This document shows positions 48,701-61,253 of a stretch of 64,000 nucleotides of DNA, one piece after another (the stretch's first letter is position 1; each line of letters opens with the position of its first letter). The stretch lies in NCBI RefSeq assembly GCF_040807025.1, contig NC_090944.1, positions 125,417,738-125,481,737 of the forward strand, given 5' to 3'. Both the position numbers and the translations under genes were made by a program. This stretch comes from Struthio camelus (Eukaryota; Chordata; Aves; Struthioniformes; Struthionidae). The notes under the pieces are model-generated. The model made no database searches. It was given only the letters and a program-made list of their open reading frames with translations, and was not told the origin of the DNA.

Positions 48701-50719
48701 GAGAGTTACTTACAAACCATTCCTCTTTTTAAGTCAGCAGCTTTTTAAAAGGAAAGGCTGTCTGATATCCTTACCTTAAATGCGGATGGAAAAAATACGT
48801 CTAACCAGTGGAAACTAATTTGAATTCAGTAGATTACTTAGTAGCTTGTATGTAAATCTTTGCTCTCAATTTTTGAACAGTACAAGTGAAAAAAGGAAAT
48901 GTGGGAAAAAGTACTTCCTTGGAGGCTGTTTTTGATCGGATTTTGAACTGAATTCTGAGAAAGAGAATTTCATCGGTTGCTAACCCCGGGACAGCTGTGT
49001 TTCTGAAGCAGTTTTGCAGTATGATACCTGGTCCACAGCCCATTCCAATCAGTAGGTGTTTTTCTTTGGACATAAGAGGGTCACATATGAGGACTATCAT
49101 TTGTGTTTCCTTTTACATCTGTCAGCCACTTGGGGATTTTTCAGGGATTGCCTAAATGCTAGAGAAAAGGCCAAAACTTATTTCAGGTATGATGTAATCC
49201 ATTTCAGTGGAGTAAATCCCAGGGACTGATCTGGTTTATTATTCTCAAATTATTATGATTATTTCAAAGGTAATCAGAATTAATTAAAGGCTTTCAAACC
49301 CCACTGATACTCTGAATTGCTGCAATAATTTAATTGCATTTACTCATGAAAAAGCTTCCATAATTATTAGTGCTTAAGCTTATTAGTGGAAAGTATTTGA
49401 CTGTAATCTCATTCTTCTGCAAAGGTTTGGAAAAGTGACTGCTGTAATAGGTATTCTAATTCAGTTTGCCTGCAATGCAGCTAATGTTTCAATGAAGCAA
49501 AATCAACCAAAACTTATATTCTCAGTGTGTTACATACAGGCTAAAATATTTGAAAACTACAACGATAAATAAACCGTCAGAGTTATTCCAAAACTAACCC
49601 CTCGAGACTACCTTGTCAAAGACAGCATTTTTCACAGAGAACAGGTTAGACCAGATGTGGGTATTCTAAACTGATCCATTGTTGGAGATGGGACTTGACA
49701 AAAACCATAGTTTTTTAGAGAATGGTAAGCCCCACCTCCCCCTTTTACAGGTTACTCGATCTGGCAAGGGCCTCTGATTCACCACGGCCTTTAGGAGAAG
49801 TCTCTGAGATTCATTCGAGTATTAAGAAGGGAAGAATGTAGTTTTTATAGAGAAAAGGGTGGGAGTTACAAATCACGTTTTTAATGGAAAATGAACTGCA
49901 ATGTTGACTCCAGACAAACTCTCATTTCTGGTAAACCTGAGAGACATCATCTGTTAACAACTGCCAGGCAAATCTTGTCAGCAGTTAAATGTCCTGCACC
50001 CTGCCTGGGAAAACCATCGTCCCTCTTTTTCCAAAGCAGCCAAAAGCTGAGGCACATGTTGTTTTCATGTAAATGCTTGTTCTTAATGACAGCTTGTATT
50101 TGAGGGACTCCATCCTGCTTCTGTCCGTCTTTCGGCTGAAACTTAAATCTTTGTGTCTGACCACGTCAGGTCACTGAAGTTGCCCCAGCACTACTTTTTC
50201 TGTGAGGGAAAGGGGAAGAGTCCCTGGGTTGCTAGGGCTGTGAGAACTCCCCTGTTACTACCAGTATGTATTCCTTTGAGACACCGCAACTGCGGGTGCT
50301 GCTCAGATTCTTACCATGGAAGTTAATTTTTCCATCAGACAGCAAGCAAGCTAGGAGAGCATGGGAAAACAGGGGCAACGAGTGTTACATCTGTGTGCAG
50401 AGACTCGGGCTGGCCACCAACCAGCAAGGCCGGCACTGCAGTTGTTTAGTTAAAAGAAAATATGAGAAATGTAATGTCTGATGACAATTTAATGTCAGAG
50501 CCCATGACATCACCTGTTCCCAGCTGCTGATTAATCATGTGAAATAAATTAATTTGAACATGGAAGATCATGAATCTAACTACTGGGACAAATAATTGCA
50601 TTCATAAAGGAAGTAGGAGGGAAGAATTTGTCAAGTGTTTGGTCAAATTAAATCATTTCTTTTAGAACAACCCCAACCCCAGTTCTCTGTGTCTCTGTCA
50701 GATTCATTACTGAACCCTT

Positions 50720-50810
50720 GGGGCCTGATTCCACTCTTACATGATTCAGTCTTTTGGCTTCAGTAGAATTACTGCAGATTGACTTGCCCAGGTGTAGAAG
50801 TGGGCATCAG
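50720..50810. mobile_element. Ancient amniote repeat remnant
   Basis: GGCCTGATTCCACTCTTACA, GGCTTCAGTAGAATTACTGC and GACTTGCCCAGGTGTAGAAG recall a common turtle/bird interspersed repeat ('gaagtcaatggagttactcc ... ttacaccagtgtaa'). A similar word pair occurs at 58830-58905. The family name is not certain. Confidence 0.4.
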
Positions 50811-53800
50811 CTCGAGGAAGAGGAGTTGGGAAAATGGCGTGGAAGGAAAATAAAACCGCAGGCAATTTAGGTGTTTCACTGAGGCTGAGCAATGAAAGAG
50901 CCTCTGGCGTGGCCTCAAGGGCTTTGGGGAGCTTTCCTAGGGTGCTCAGCACTCCCGGTAACATGAGGGTTTGGGACTCTGTCAGTCACTAGATCTCAGC
51001 TTTCAAAAATATTCCTAGGAGTTCACAAACCCTGTGTATATTGATCGCTTCCCATGCAGGCAGACTTTCCCCAGGTACTGCAGGGCTTTCACGTCGGGGC
51101 TTGGGAAGAGCAAGATACCACTTAAAAACCCTGCAGGTGAGATCACTGTTCAGACAGCAAATCTGATGGCTGGGATTTTGTTAGATGTTAGGGTTCATCT
51201 CCTAGTCTCAAGAGGGCCGAAGTCAATGGTGAAATGGACATTGATTCAAAGAGGACTAGAATTTCACCTGTTATTTTGCTGTCCCTTCCAGTGTCTCTCT
51301 GGCGACTGTAATGAGGCGACATCCAAAGGAGGGCTGAGACCAGATTTCTGAGTAGGACAGCTCTGATTAACTCTGTTTTATGGATCATCACTGGCACACA
51401 AATTTCTTGATTACTAAGGCAGCCTCCAACAGCCTCTCTTGGAGGTTTCAAGTCTGAGTACGCTCGTGAAACTTTCCTGCCAAAAGCAGGGCCCTCATGT
51501 AAGGCTAGTACCTACACAGATTCCAAATTTCCATTTGTCTAACTTTCAGTACTGTTCCACCAACTATAAAAAATCACAGTCAGCTCCCCTCTTCCTCCAC
51601 ATCTCTTTCTGAAACAATGAACATGGTAGTTGATTCCCTGATGACCACTGTTGCTGATGACGCAAATAGCACCTCGCTTACTGGATCCTGTAATTCTTGT
51701 CCAGCCCCATCCATCACCTTCAGAGAGGAGCAGAGAGGTTAAGTAAACTGTCTTTTAATGACAGATGGATCTGTAAAAAAGAAAAAGAAGATGTTTCACT
51801 GTTCCAATGCTTTGTTCCTTTTTGGAAATGTCAAAAATGTAGAACAGAAGGAAACAAAGGTTTTTTTGTAAAAAACACTTGTAATCCAGTCCAAAAATTA
51901 CCCTGAGGAAAGGTAAAGAAATTTGGTCATGTAGTGAGTGAAGTGAATATCCTTGCCAACAAAAGAAGGATGTTTCCAGGATACTGTCCGCGTCTTCTAT
52001 TGGAAAGGGTCGTGCCAAAGAATTTCTCTGGTACCTTTCATCAATATTTCTTCCTCTTGCTGAGTCTGAAGATGGGATGGTGGTGTCAGCTGACTGGAGC
52101 TTTTGCACCGTTCCAGTTCTCCTATTCAGGATGAGGATGTCCTCAGTTGGAAAAAGAAAATGTAAGGGAACTGGCAAACCTCAAATCATATGGAGACGCA
52201 CTTGTAAAGTTAATCCTCGGAGCTCTGTCCAGGTGCCCCCTTCCTGCTCCTCATAAAATGCAGCTGAAGAAAAAGCTTCACTCTGCTCTTGGTAGAGAGA
52301 AGACCGCAGAGGTTTTCAGCTTTTCCAGTGCCTTTGGCTGGAGTTGCAGGCTGTGTTCACAAGGTGAACCCTCTGCCTGCACACGGGGCTGCACACCAGC
52401 TCGGCGAAGGGCCAACATCTCCACCAGTAGTCTGTGTGCCTCGAGAAGGTCCAGCTGACCCAGGACATCCGGCCCGCCGCCCTGAAGGAGGCCTGGGAGC
52501 AGCCCTCCAGGCAGCAGCAAAGCCTCCTTGCCGTGCTCCTCTGCTGCATCACCCTCCCTGGTCTCAGCCAGACAACCCAGTCTGTAATGCTGCTAATGGG
52601 AATTACACTAATGCGATACAGGGTCCAGACAATGAGGACTACTTTCTGTGGATCTGTCCAGAAAGCAGGAGAGCAAAGGACAGAAAAGGGTCAGAGAAGC
52701 AGTAGGAGGAAAACACAGTGGCTCTGCTGAGAACTGAGGGCACCACACCTCTCCTCTTCTGCCCTGGCTTTAGTATCTTATTAAGTTGCTTAGGTAATTA
52801 GGTGAATTCCCCCCGGGAAAAACCAGCCCTGAGAGCAGCCACCTGGAATTCTGTGGCGTTGAGCCCCATCCAGCAGGAAGCAGGGAGCGAATACCTAACG
52901 TTTAGGAAGCCATTAGAGCTGCAGCCTCGCTCATCAGCTCACATTCAGCAGGCTTGCAAATGGATGGGTAATGTTTCCTCCACTTGTAATGGATTTTCAG
53001 ATACCTAATTTCAAGCAGCTCGCCATTGCCAGACCACAAAAGCTCTTCCGCCTTTTCCAGTGGTAAAAAGAAATGGGCAGCCCATTCCTCTGAGCAGAGA
53101 AGAGCAGCGCAGAGAAGGCCATGCTTGTGAAGAATCACAGACTTCACGGAGAGGTGAGGGACCATTCCTACTCTTGAAATCTGTCCTCTTACTCAGGCAC
53201 CTAACTATGCATTTAAATGCCTCTGTTTAGTTACACAGCCATCAAAACTCAAGCCATAGAAACTTGCCCAAGCTTGGAGAGCACACAGTAGTGAAGTGGC
53301 AAATGTCAAAGATCTGAACCTCTGTAATCTGCAGCAGAGGGTTAAAAATCTTCCTAGATGGGTGCCCTTCCAGAGATAGTTAACTCCACTGGTTGAAGAG
53401 CAACTTGGAAACACACGGGAGCGGAGGAAGGGCAGCTCAGGAGGAAGCTTGTCCTGGGCAAACCAGACAGAGGAGATAGGAGCACAACAAGGAAAACTAC
53501 ACTGTGTTGTTGAATTTGCTGCTGAAATCCAGAACTGGGCAGGCAGTTCAGAGGGCCTGGCTGTACGTGTGGCTGTCTGCAGAGCAGGGGCTGGGGGCAG
53601 CAGGGAGGCAGGGCTAGGGCTAGTACAGGCCAAGGATGGAAAAACTGCCTTGGGTACCGCTCGGCAGGCTGTGTCGGGGGTGTACGAGTCCATACAGGTG
53701 CATTCGCCTGCGAGCGTGCGGAGAAGAGCACATGACTGAGTGGTCTACGTTGTGTGCGTGCTCACGTGCATTCAGCCTAGGAATACCTCTGCTCACACGT

Positions 53801-56800
53801 GATGTGCCTTTGCACCTGTGTTATGACCAGGCACGCACATACGTGTGTGCACAAACTTGTGGTAGGGATGAAAATGTGCCTAGGTGGACATATATGCTTT
53901 TATTTGCATAAGGGCTTTCCTCATCCCTAGCTCCTCAGAGGGAAGTGGAAACTTTCCTAGCATAATCCAGTATGTGGATTCCAATCTGGGAAAGGTGTTC
54001 TTGCCCGAGACAATTTTACATGTAAGGACCGGTGTTTTCCAGTGACTGCTATAATACAGCTGCTTTTTCAGGATCAGGGGTCCACTGATCTTTGCCATTT
54101 GTTGCATGGCAGTGAACAGTACTATACACAGATAGTACATTGTTGCATGGCGACATCATTTAAGAATATTTGCATAGCTCTGTTGCTTTGGCTCTTCAGA
54201 ATCATGGAGAATCGACTTAGATCTGCAAGTTTATTAAAGTCTGCTGTACTCATTCAAAGTTGGGGATTTTTCCTTTCACAGGGACAAGGACGGGCAAAGG
54301 TAAACATCTGTCCTTTTTCTGTGTACTTTATTAGAAATATTTTGGTAAATCCGTAAAATATATTATTATGCCACAGGGTTTCAGATGAATGCAAAAATAG
54401 ATACTGGGAGAGAGCCAATATGCTTTATTTTAGGTTAAATATGCCCCAATATGGGCTTTAAAATTACTAATGAAGTCTTCTGCAGTGCCCTCTCTACCCC
54501 AGTTTTTCAAAACACACAGATCACTCATTACAGAGTGGAAACTTTGACGGCATTTTTTTTTATTTCATGTTCATCTCATCCCTAAAAGGTGCAGTGGAAC
54601 CTCACAGTCCCGGAGCACTGAATATCCCCATCGTATTCTGCAAAACCCAAAGGAGTGTATGTGACATACTGCACACTTAAAAAAGAATAGCTTGTCTTCT
54701 TCCTGCCGTGGCCATAGCTATGTCAAACAAATGCAAAGCTGCCCAATTATGGTTATGTGGTCGCAGTCTAGTGGAATAACTCTGACCCACGGATAGGAAA
54801 AACCTCTTCAGACAGCGAAGCAGTATTTGAACTCGCATTGTTTTATGCCCACAGGCTTAGGTACAACTTTAAATAGCCTTAGGGTCCAACAGTGAGAGGT
54901 TTCCCTTTTAATTTAATTTTTACTGAACCTTGGTAAAATATAACAGTACACATCTCATGTGTTCCTAGTGCTTCTTCTTAGGTCTGTGCAAAAAAAGAAA
55001 ATATTCATGCTGAATCGTGGGTTACTCCCCAAACAGGCAGATGTGTTTGTGTTCTTATTACTAGCAAATAGGAACCATGGGCCAGTTTGGTGCTGCAAGG
55101 CCCTGCTGCAGAGCAGTGGAGCACAGCTACGGCACACACCGACTTCAGAGCTGGGCTCTTCTCTGGCACCAGGAAAAAAACAGGTTTAGTAGCATGGAAA
55201 CTAATGAGCATTCCCAGACATAAAACCAGTGTGCATTCACATTAGACCTTCCTATCTTCGTCTTGAGCAGTTTACTAGCTGAGGGAAAAATAAAGGTAGC
55301 GCTGGTATATATGCATTGCATCGAGACGAATGGTAACTTCTTGTGCTTGTGATAGGGTTCCTAAACTGTCTCGTGTATTGCGTGTGTATGTAATTCCTTG
55401 ATGTAGCGCATAATATTTTCCGTACATAATTTTAAAGCTCTTGAGCTCTGTAACAGTTGTCCAAAGTCGAGCTGCAAAATCTACAGCCTGTGAACCAGCC
55501 TGATGTACTTAGCACAGCACTAATGCTTTGCCTGTGTGTGCTGTGCACGGAGGTATAGCATGTATGCATCCTTTCCTCCAGGGACCCTAAGTCTGAAACT
55601 TCAAGCAAATCACAGCCACACAGAGGACATCTCAGCAGGTATTGCCTCTTCCACAGGCAGGCAAACCAAGGCAGAGTAGGCCATGTTGCTAACCCCTCAC
55701 GGCGAGGCAGGGAGGGAGGCAGGAGCAGACTGCCAAGATCCTTGGCTGGGTTTCTCTGCAGCACCGAAGCATATCACTTGGTGCAGCACGAGGTAAGGTT
55801 CAGGGAGAAATGTGTGGAGGAGGCTCCTGGAGAACAAGACTGCTTCCTCTGTAGTCTGGGGGCATGCGAGCTCATCTGAGCTCAGGCAGACATGGGTGCA
55901 GTACACAGGATGCCCTAAATTACGTTGACAGGTGCCTCTGCAGAGCCCTGTGTGCTTGCTCCCTGCACAGGAGCTGGTGCAAAAAATATTAATCAGTCAG
56001 TCCTGAATTCTGCCATCAGACGTGTTTCTCTAGGATAGGAAGGAGGAGAGCAAATAACCAGTTAACCTGACTAGCTCTGACCTAGCTGAGAGCTGGGGAA
56101 AACAGCTGCTTTCTGACCCATTTCTTCACTGAAGCAGTGCAAAAGGGCTGGTGCAGAATGAACCCCCTGAGTCGTCTGCTTCGCCTGCCCACCCAGCCTA
56201 GGCAGAGCAGAAATGTGCCATTCCTGTGACCGTCACCTTCCTGAACAGTAGCCTGTTCTCAGCACATACTTCAGTCTTGTATTTCCTCGCAAGTCTTCTG
56301 TGATTTTTTCTTACTTGTAGAATATTAGTCAGATTCATTCTTTGTCACACTGACATAAACATAAATTAAGTTTGCTGACTATAGAATTATTCTATGTTTA
56401 TCCATTTACTTCTACATTTCACATGGTTGTAAGATTCAACTTACTGGTGACAAAAGGCCGTAGAACAGTAACTCCCACTGCAAGGATGCTGAGAGTCCTT
56501 CTGGTGCCAAACCAGGTGAACAGTGACAGTTTGGAGAACTCATCTGTAAAATACACCGAAGGCTGTCTTATCCAACCAGTCCAAAAACTGACAGAGGGTA
56601 ATAATTTAAAAAATGATTCTTATAATAAAGGAGGAACAGAAGGAGGAGTATACTTTAGGATTGTAGTTGTTTTTATGATTAGAGTTCAATGATTTTTTTC
56701 TGTTTTGCTTTTACAATTCAATTGATACTAAGCAGACCGTAGTCTATTCTGCGCTATTCCATCCTTATAATGCAGCCCGCGCCGTATTAATTGAGTGCCT

Positions 56801-56999
56801 CCAAATATTTGAGAGGACAGTGTGTCTACATCTGTCATGCAACTGTTCTCCCCTCCCCATGAAAGGAGGAATTTATATAGTACAGCATCTTGTTTTGGCA
56901 GGGTTTTGTTTGCTTGTTATTTTGCTTTGGATTGGGGAAGGGGTTCTCTAAATCAGTATACTGCCTCTCTGTGTTCTTGCTAAGGAAGATAGGTCAGAG

Positions 57000-57780
57000 A
57001 AGTATGCCGTGCACCTGGAGTGGTGGAAAGTGCCGAGACTTGCAGCACGCCCCAGTCTTGGGGCATCTACTCCCAAGCCTCGGCGCCTCGCAGCGATGTA
57101 GTGAGAGCATCCCTGGGCCAGAGGAGAGGGTCGCAGTCATCGTCTTCATGCTTTAGGGCAACCTTTTAGATACTACCCCGGGGCTCAGCATGGCAAGCCT
57201 TGCGATAAGGACCAGGTCGGCGACCAGCTCCAGAGGAAGGTGGTGCAGGAAGCAAAGGCCAGGCCTGCTGTGCTCCCACGCTGGCCGACTCACAAGGCAC
57301 CTTGTCTTGCAAGGGATCCCCCAGTCCTGGACAGCTGCGCCCGGGAGTCAAAGCAAAAAGTTGTCTGGGCCCGCAGCGGAGGCTGAAAGCCGTGAAACGG
57401 CCTTGGCCGTGCTGCCCCTGCAGCGTAACGTACGCTCCCTGGGCAGCCCGTTGCCCCCCTGCCTGCCCAGCCGGCTCCCTCGCTGCCAGAGCCACCTCTC
57501 CACCGGCAGCCGTGGGTAATACCCTGCAGCCTTATACCCACCCAGACCCTCGCCCTCCCGCCGCTCTCCAGATCTCTTTCCCCACGTGCAGCTCTCTGGG
57601 GCCCCGATAGCCACCCCAGTCACCCCTCTTCCCCCAAGCGCTCGCCTGCCCGCCCCAGGTCCCATACTGCTGCCCTACGAACAGCTCCCGCGCGGCAGCG
57701 CTTGGCGGCGCGGGGCCCGGCGCGCGGCGGCCGTAGCCCGGCTGAGCCATACGTGTGCTGCTCACGCTTGCTGGGCACAG
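57000..57780. promoter_or_regulatory. Orphan CpG-rich block
   Basis: GC-rich sequence with a CpG-dense core at about 57640-57745 (GCGCGGCAGCGCTTGGCGGC region), 3 kb before the ITPKB promoter. Overlapping frames of about 75-110 codons on both strands reflect composition. It could be an alternative ITPKB promoter, an enhancer or an unannotated lncRNA start. The sequence does not decide. Confidence 0.4.
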
Positions 57781-60349
57781 CTCTATTTGGAACGAGTATT
57801 TCTAAATAAGGCACGATGATTAACTGATCTTCCTTCAAGTGCGTAGAGGCACTGGGAGGCCGTTCAGTTTGGCAGCTGTGATAGTTCTTCCTCGAAACGT
57901 TTATAGGCTGTGTGTTGGGAGATTTTTACACACCTAGGACAGCTCCATGCCCTTGGGCAAGTGTTTGTCTTCGCTTTGTCTCGGGAATACGCCCTGCAGT
58001 GCATACATGCCCTCCCTAAGTGGAAGATCCTGCTCATTTTGATGGCCTCTCTGGAATAAGGACAAGTTGCCCATGCAAAAGTTTGCTGGATCAAGTGTTT
58101 GTGTATTACAGTGTTATCCCAGCCTGCTTCAGTATCCTCAAGCACCGCAATCATTTTCTTTTGAAACAGGAAGTGTAAATTCACATGAAGAGCATCATCT
58201 TTATCAAACTGACTTAAGCAGAAGCAAGATCTTTTGGGACGGAGAATCACCGTTTTTACTTGCAGAACCCGTGGTGAGATTGCAAGCGGGTCAGAGCGGG
58301 ACCATCTTTTTGTTCTTTTTGTACACCACCTACCGCAATGGTGCCGCAGGCACGGCGGCGAGGCCTGCTCGGCTGCGTGCACCAGCTACAGCGCTGCTAA
58401 CGTCTGAACGTGTCCGCGTGCGTCTGTGAAAGAAACCTGTCTGCTTTCTTTCCTCCATCCCTGTTCCTTGACTGGACTAGCAACCTGTTTCCATGTGTGC
58501 TTGTCATTGAGGCTGTCCTCAGACGCTCCGTTTCCACTTGATTGGAAACAAGTGCGCTGCGCACTGTCTGCTCTTTCTTCACTGTATAACGTGGACCGTT
58601 GCCTGGGTCCAATCTGGAGACAGTTATTTCTCTCCTGTACCTACTCGTCCCAAAAAGCGATTTATCCCCGCACCTTTTTTTTTTTTCTCCTTCCGCTTTT
58701 ATTAGCCGCTTTCGTTAGGAGGAGCCTGATGTTTTATATGACACCCAGAGAGCAGGTCTAGCTGTGGACATCACATATTTCAGGAACGTGGTGAAATTCT
58801 GCCGTATTTTAAGACCTTGTCTCCGTTAGAGAGTTTTGTATCAGTGTACACGCTGTAGTGAATTCACTCCTTTTTCCTGTTCTGTGCACATCGGCGTGAA
58901 TATCAGGTGGTGCTTGAATTTGTGTGACTTTAAGAAAAGGGTTTAAGCACCCACTGTGGTTTTGCTGTTGTAAATACCTTTTATCTAAACAACCCTCCAA
59001 AACGGTCAAAACATACACACGCAGATACGTAGTAGTGCTTGGAAGTGCATGCGTATGCTATTATCATAGCATAGTGAAGCTGTTTTAGCAAGGAAGATAT
59101 GTGTTAATCTGCATGTATTCCTGAATTTATTATTTCTATCAAACATTCCTATTTTTAGATGTCTGTGTGCAGACATGAGGGAATGGGAGCTACAAACAAC
59201 CAAAATCTGCAGATAGTCGCACATATGAGTAAGCTTCTCCCATGAATAGCACCATTATACTCAGTGGGGTCACTTCTGTGAGAAGAACTGATCGCGTAAC
59301 TTCATTTCATGAAAGACCAGTTCTTAGCTGAGCGCAGACACCGAGGGAACAGATTTGAGTGGAAAGAGTCTAAAAATCTCTTTTCCTGCACTGAATTCAA
59401 AATAACATTTCTCTTAGTGGAAAAACAAACATAAGCTCATTTTGGGTGTCTCTCTCTGTCTGCCTGTGGGATTGGCAATCCACACCTTCCTCTGCAGATT
59501 CAAAGACCTTCCTGCCCCTGTTTACACTCTAGAGGTTATGTCTTAATTACAGAAAGCTGATCCGCTGTAACACCAGTTCCCTCTCGAAGGGAAATTCCTA
59601 GCTGTGAAATCCCAGCAAAGACAAATTGCAGGTCTTTTTTTTTTTTTTTTTTTTCCTTTGGCCAGTCCAAATCGACCCCAAAACAGCCATCTGGGTTTGA
59701 CCTTGACTACTACTTTGAGAACAAATTGCAGTGCCTGCTCTCCTGAAGTGCTGACAACTATTTCCAATGAGTTATCTTGATACAAAAATCATGCTGTATC
59801 ACAGCCAAGAGCCTGCTCCTTCTGCCAAGTGGGACCCGTGCCTGGGGGCTGCAGGAGCGGAGAAAGTGCTGGCTGTGGCCTGTCCTGCACCAGAAAGGAC
59901 GGCCTTTGTCCTAAACGCGTTTAGGTGCAAACCTGAGGCAGAGCCTCAGCTGCTGGAAGTGACCGTGAGAGCTTACACCCCTTGGCCATCCCCGGCAGCT
60001 CCAGCCTGCCGCGTTTCCCATCTGCCGGTCGCCTACACCGACGCGATGTGCCTGCCAAAAGCTATGCAGCCTGGCAGCGAGGGCTTTGCACTAACGTGGG
60101 ACTAATGTGAATGACCAGCGCGATGAAAAGCAGGGCAGGGTCAGGACCAAGTTGTGTCTAGAAGGAAGGGGATGCTGCGCAAAATGCCTCTGCCTTCGAG
60201 CAGGCAGCATGGGGACATCGGTGACCTTTAGGCCTTTGGACCTATGGACATAGGGACCGTCCTTCGTCTTGCCTCTGGTACGCAGGGGAGGACTACGACA
60301 GGCACTCTGTGTAGGGAGGCTGGAAAGCGAATCAGAGGTTACAGGAGGA
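57781..60349. other. ITPKB upstream flank, no gene seen
   Basis: Mixed-composition unique sequence with T tracts near 58674-58686 and 59635-59654. The 112-codon frame at 59767-60105 is open but resembles nothing I recognise. Possible old repeat words lie near 58830-58905. Confidence 0.45.
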
Positions 60350-61142
60350 CGGCGGGAGGATTTCTCTCCCGTGTGCCCCTCTAAAGCAGATTTTGGTGGC
60401 GGTGGCAGCACTGCCCGGCAGGCGTGCTGGAGGGCCGGGGAGCCCCGGCACCCCGACGCTGCACGGCCAGGCCCCCGGCTGGCTTTGCGCAGGGCTCGGC
60501 TCAGGCGTGCGAAGGGTTGCAGCGAGACTTACGTTGCACGCTAAGGCGAGGAGTGGAAAATGGATCGTGTATCTTTAACCCACAGAGGCCGACACGGTGT
60601 TTTTTTTTTTCATAGTTAACAATGGAAACTTTTTTTTTTTTTTCAGTGTTTCCCTCCAGCGGTCCTGCCAAGCAGCACGGAGAGAGCGAGAAAAAAAAAA
60701 AAGAAGAAGAAGAAAAAAAAAGAAACTTGTTCCGCTGAGTTCAACCCCAGGCAGGCTCACAACTTCCTTCCTGCTTTCCTACCCCCTCCCTCCGCTCTCC
60801 TCTCTTCTCCTCTCCCTCTGCTCCTCTCCGCGTTTCCAGCCGCACCGGGAGCGGGCGCCGGCGCCGCGGCGCGGACCTGGCCGCAGCGCGGAGCCGCCCG
60901 CGCCCGCGCAGCCTCCGCCGCGGAAGCGGGTGGAGGAAGGGGAGGGGGGTGAAGGGAGCAGCCCGGCTCCCCCCGAAGGGAGAGGAAAGCAGTTTTTAAA
61001 TACGGGCGGGGAGCGGGACTGCCGGCCGGGCGCCGGGGCTGCGCGGCCGCGCCCGCGGAGATGCTCGTTGGAGCGCGCTGCGGCCGCCGGCGCCGGCGGG
61101 CGCTGCCGGGCGGCGCGCACTGAGCGCGGAGCCTGCTCGCAG
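60350..61142 (+). promoter_or_regulatory. ITPKB: ITPKB promoter and non-coding first exon
   Basis: A CpG island begins here. Two T tracts (60600-60610, 60630-60643) and A-rich tracts (about 60692-60720) precede a CT-rich stretch (60776-60830), the kind of pyrimidine element common at TATA-less starts. The GC-rich exon that follows ends CCTGCTCGCAG|GTAAGC, a near-consensus donor at 61142/61143. It contains one upstream ATG at 61061 (20-codon uORF). The transcription start is not fixed. An acceptor-like T14-CAG at 60646 could mark an alternative upstream exon arrangement. Confidence 0.7.
61061..61123 (+). other. ITPKB: Upstream ORF 1 in ITPKB leader (20 codons)
   Basis: ATG at 61061, context GCGGAGATGC (G at -3), Arg-rich 20-codon frame beginning MLVGARCGRRRR, stop TGA at 61121-61123, all inside the predicted first exon. 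Whether it is in the mature leader depends on the true start site. Confidence 0.6.
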
Positions 61143-61253
61143 GTAAGCGGCGGCCGGGGCAAGGGCAAGGGCAAGGCGGCGGCGAGCGGGGCCGTCGGGC
61201 TCCACCCTGCCGCTGCCGCCCCGGGCCCGGCGCAGCCCAGCACCCCCCAGCGT

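Larger units (their letters stand above)
45951..56999. other. PSEN2-ITPKB intergenic, part 2; no gene seen
   Basis: Mostly unique sequence. It contains a 30-bp duplication (47466-47525) and SINE-like scraps at 48570-48700 and 50720-50810. An AT-rich TAATTA-containing stretch lies at 49240-49520. A moderately GC-rich block at 52200-52700 has overlapping frames on both strands that match no family I know. No exon can be supported. Confidence 0.5.

Noticed and set aside
52147-52730. Overlapping 98-138-codon plus frames and an 80-codon Leu-rich minus frame
   Set aside because: Considered as a possible small gene or retrocopy, but no family is recognised, competing frames overlap on both strands and no splice context supports any one of them.
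59767-60105. 112-codon open frame upstream of ITPKB
   Set aside because: No recognisable domain or conserved start context. The length is possible by chance in GC-rich sequence.
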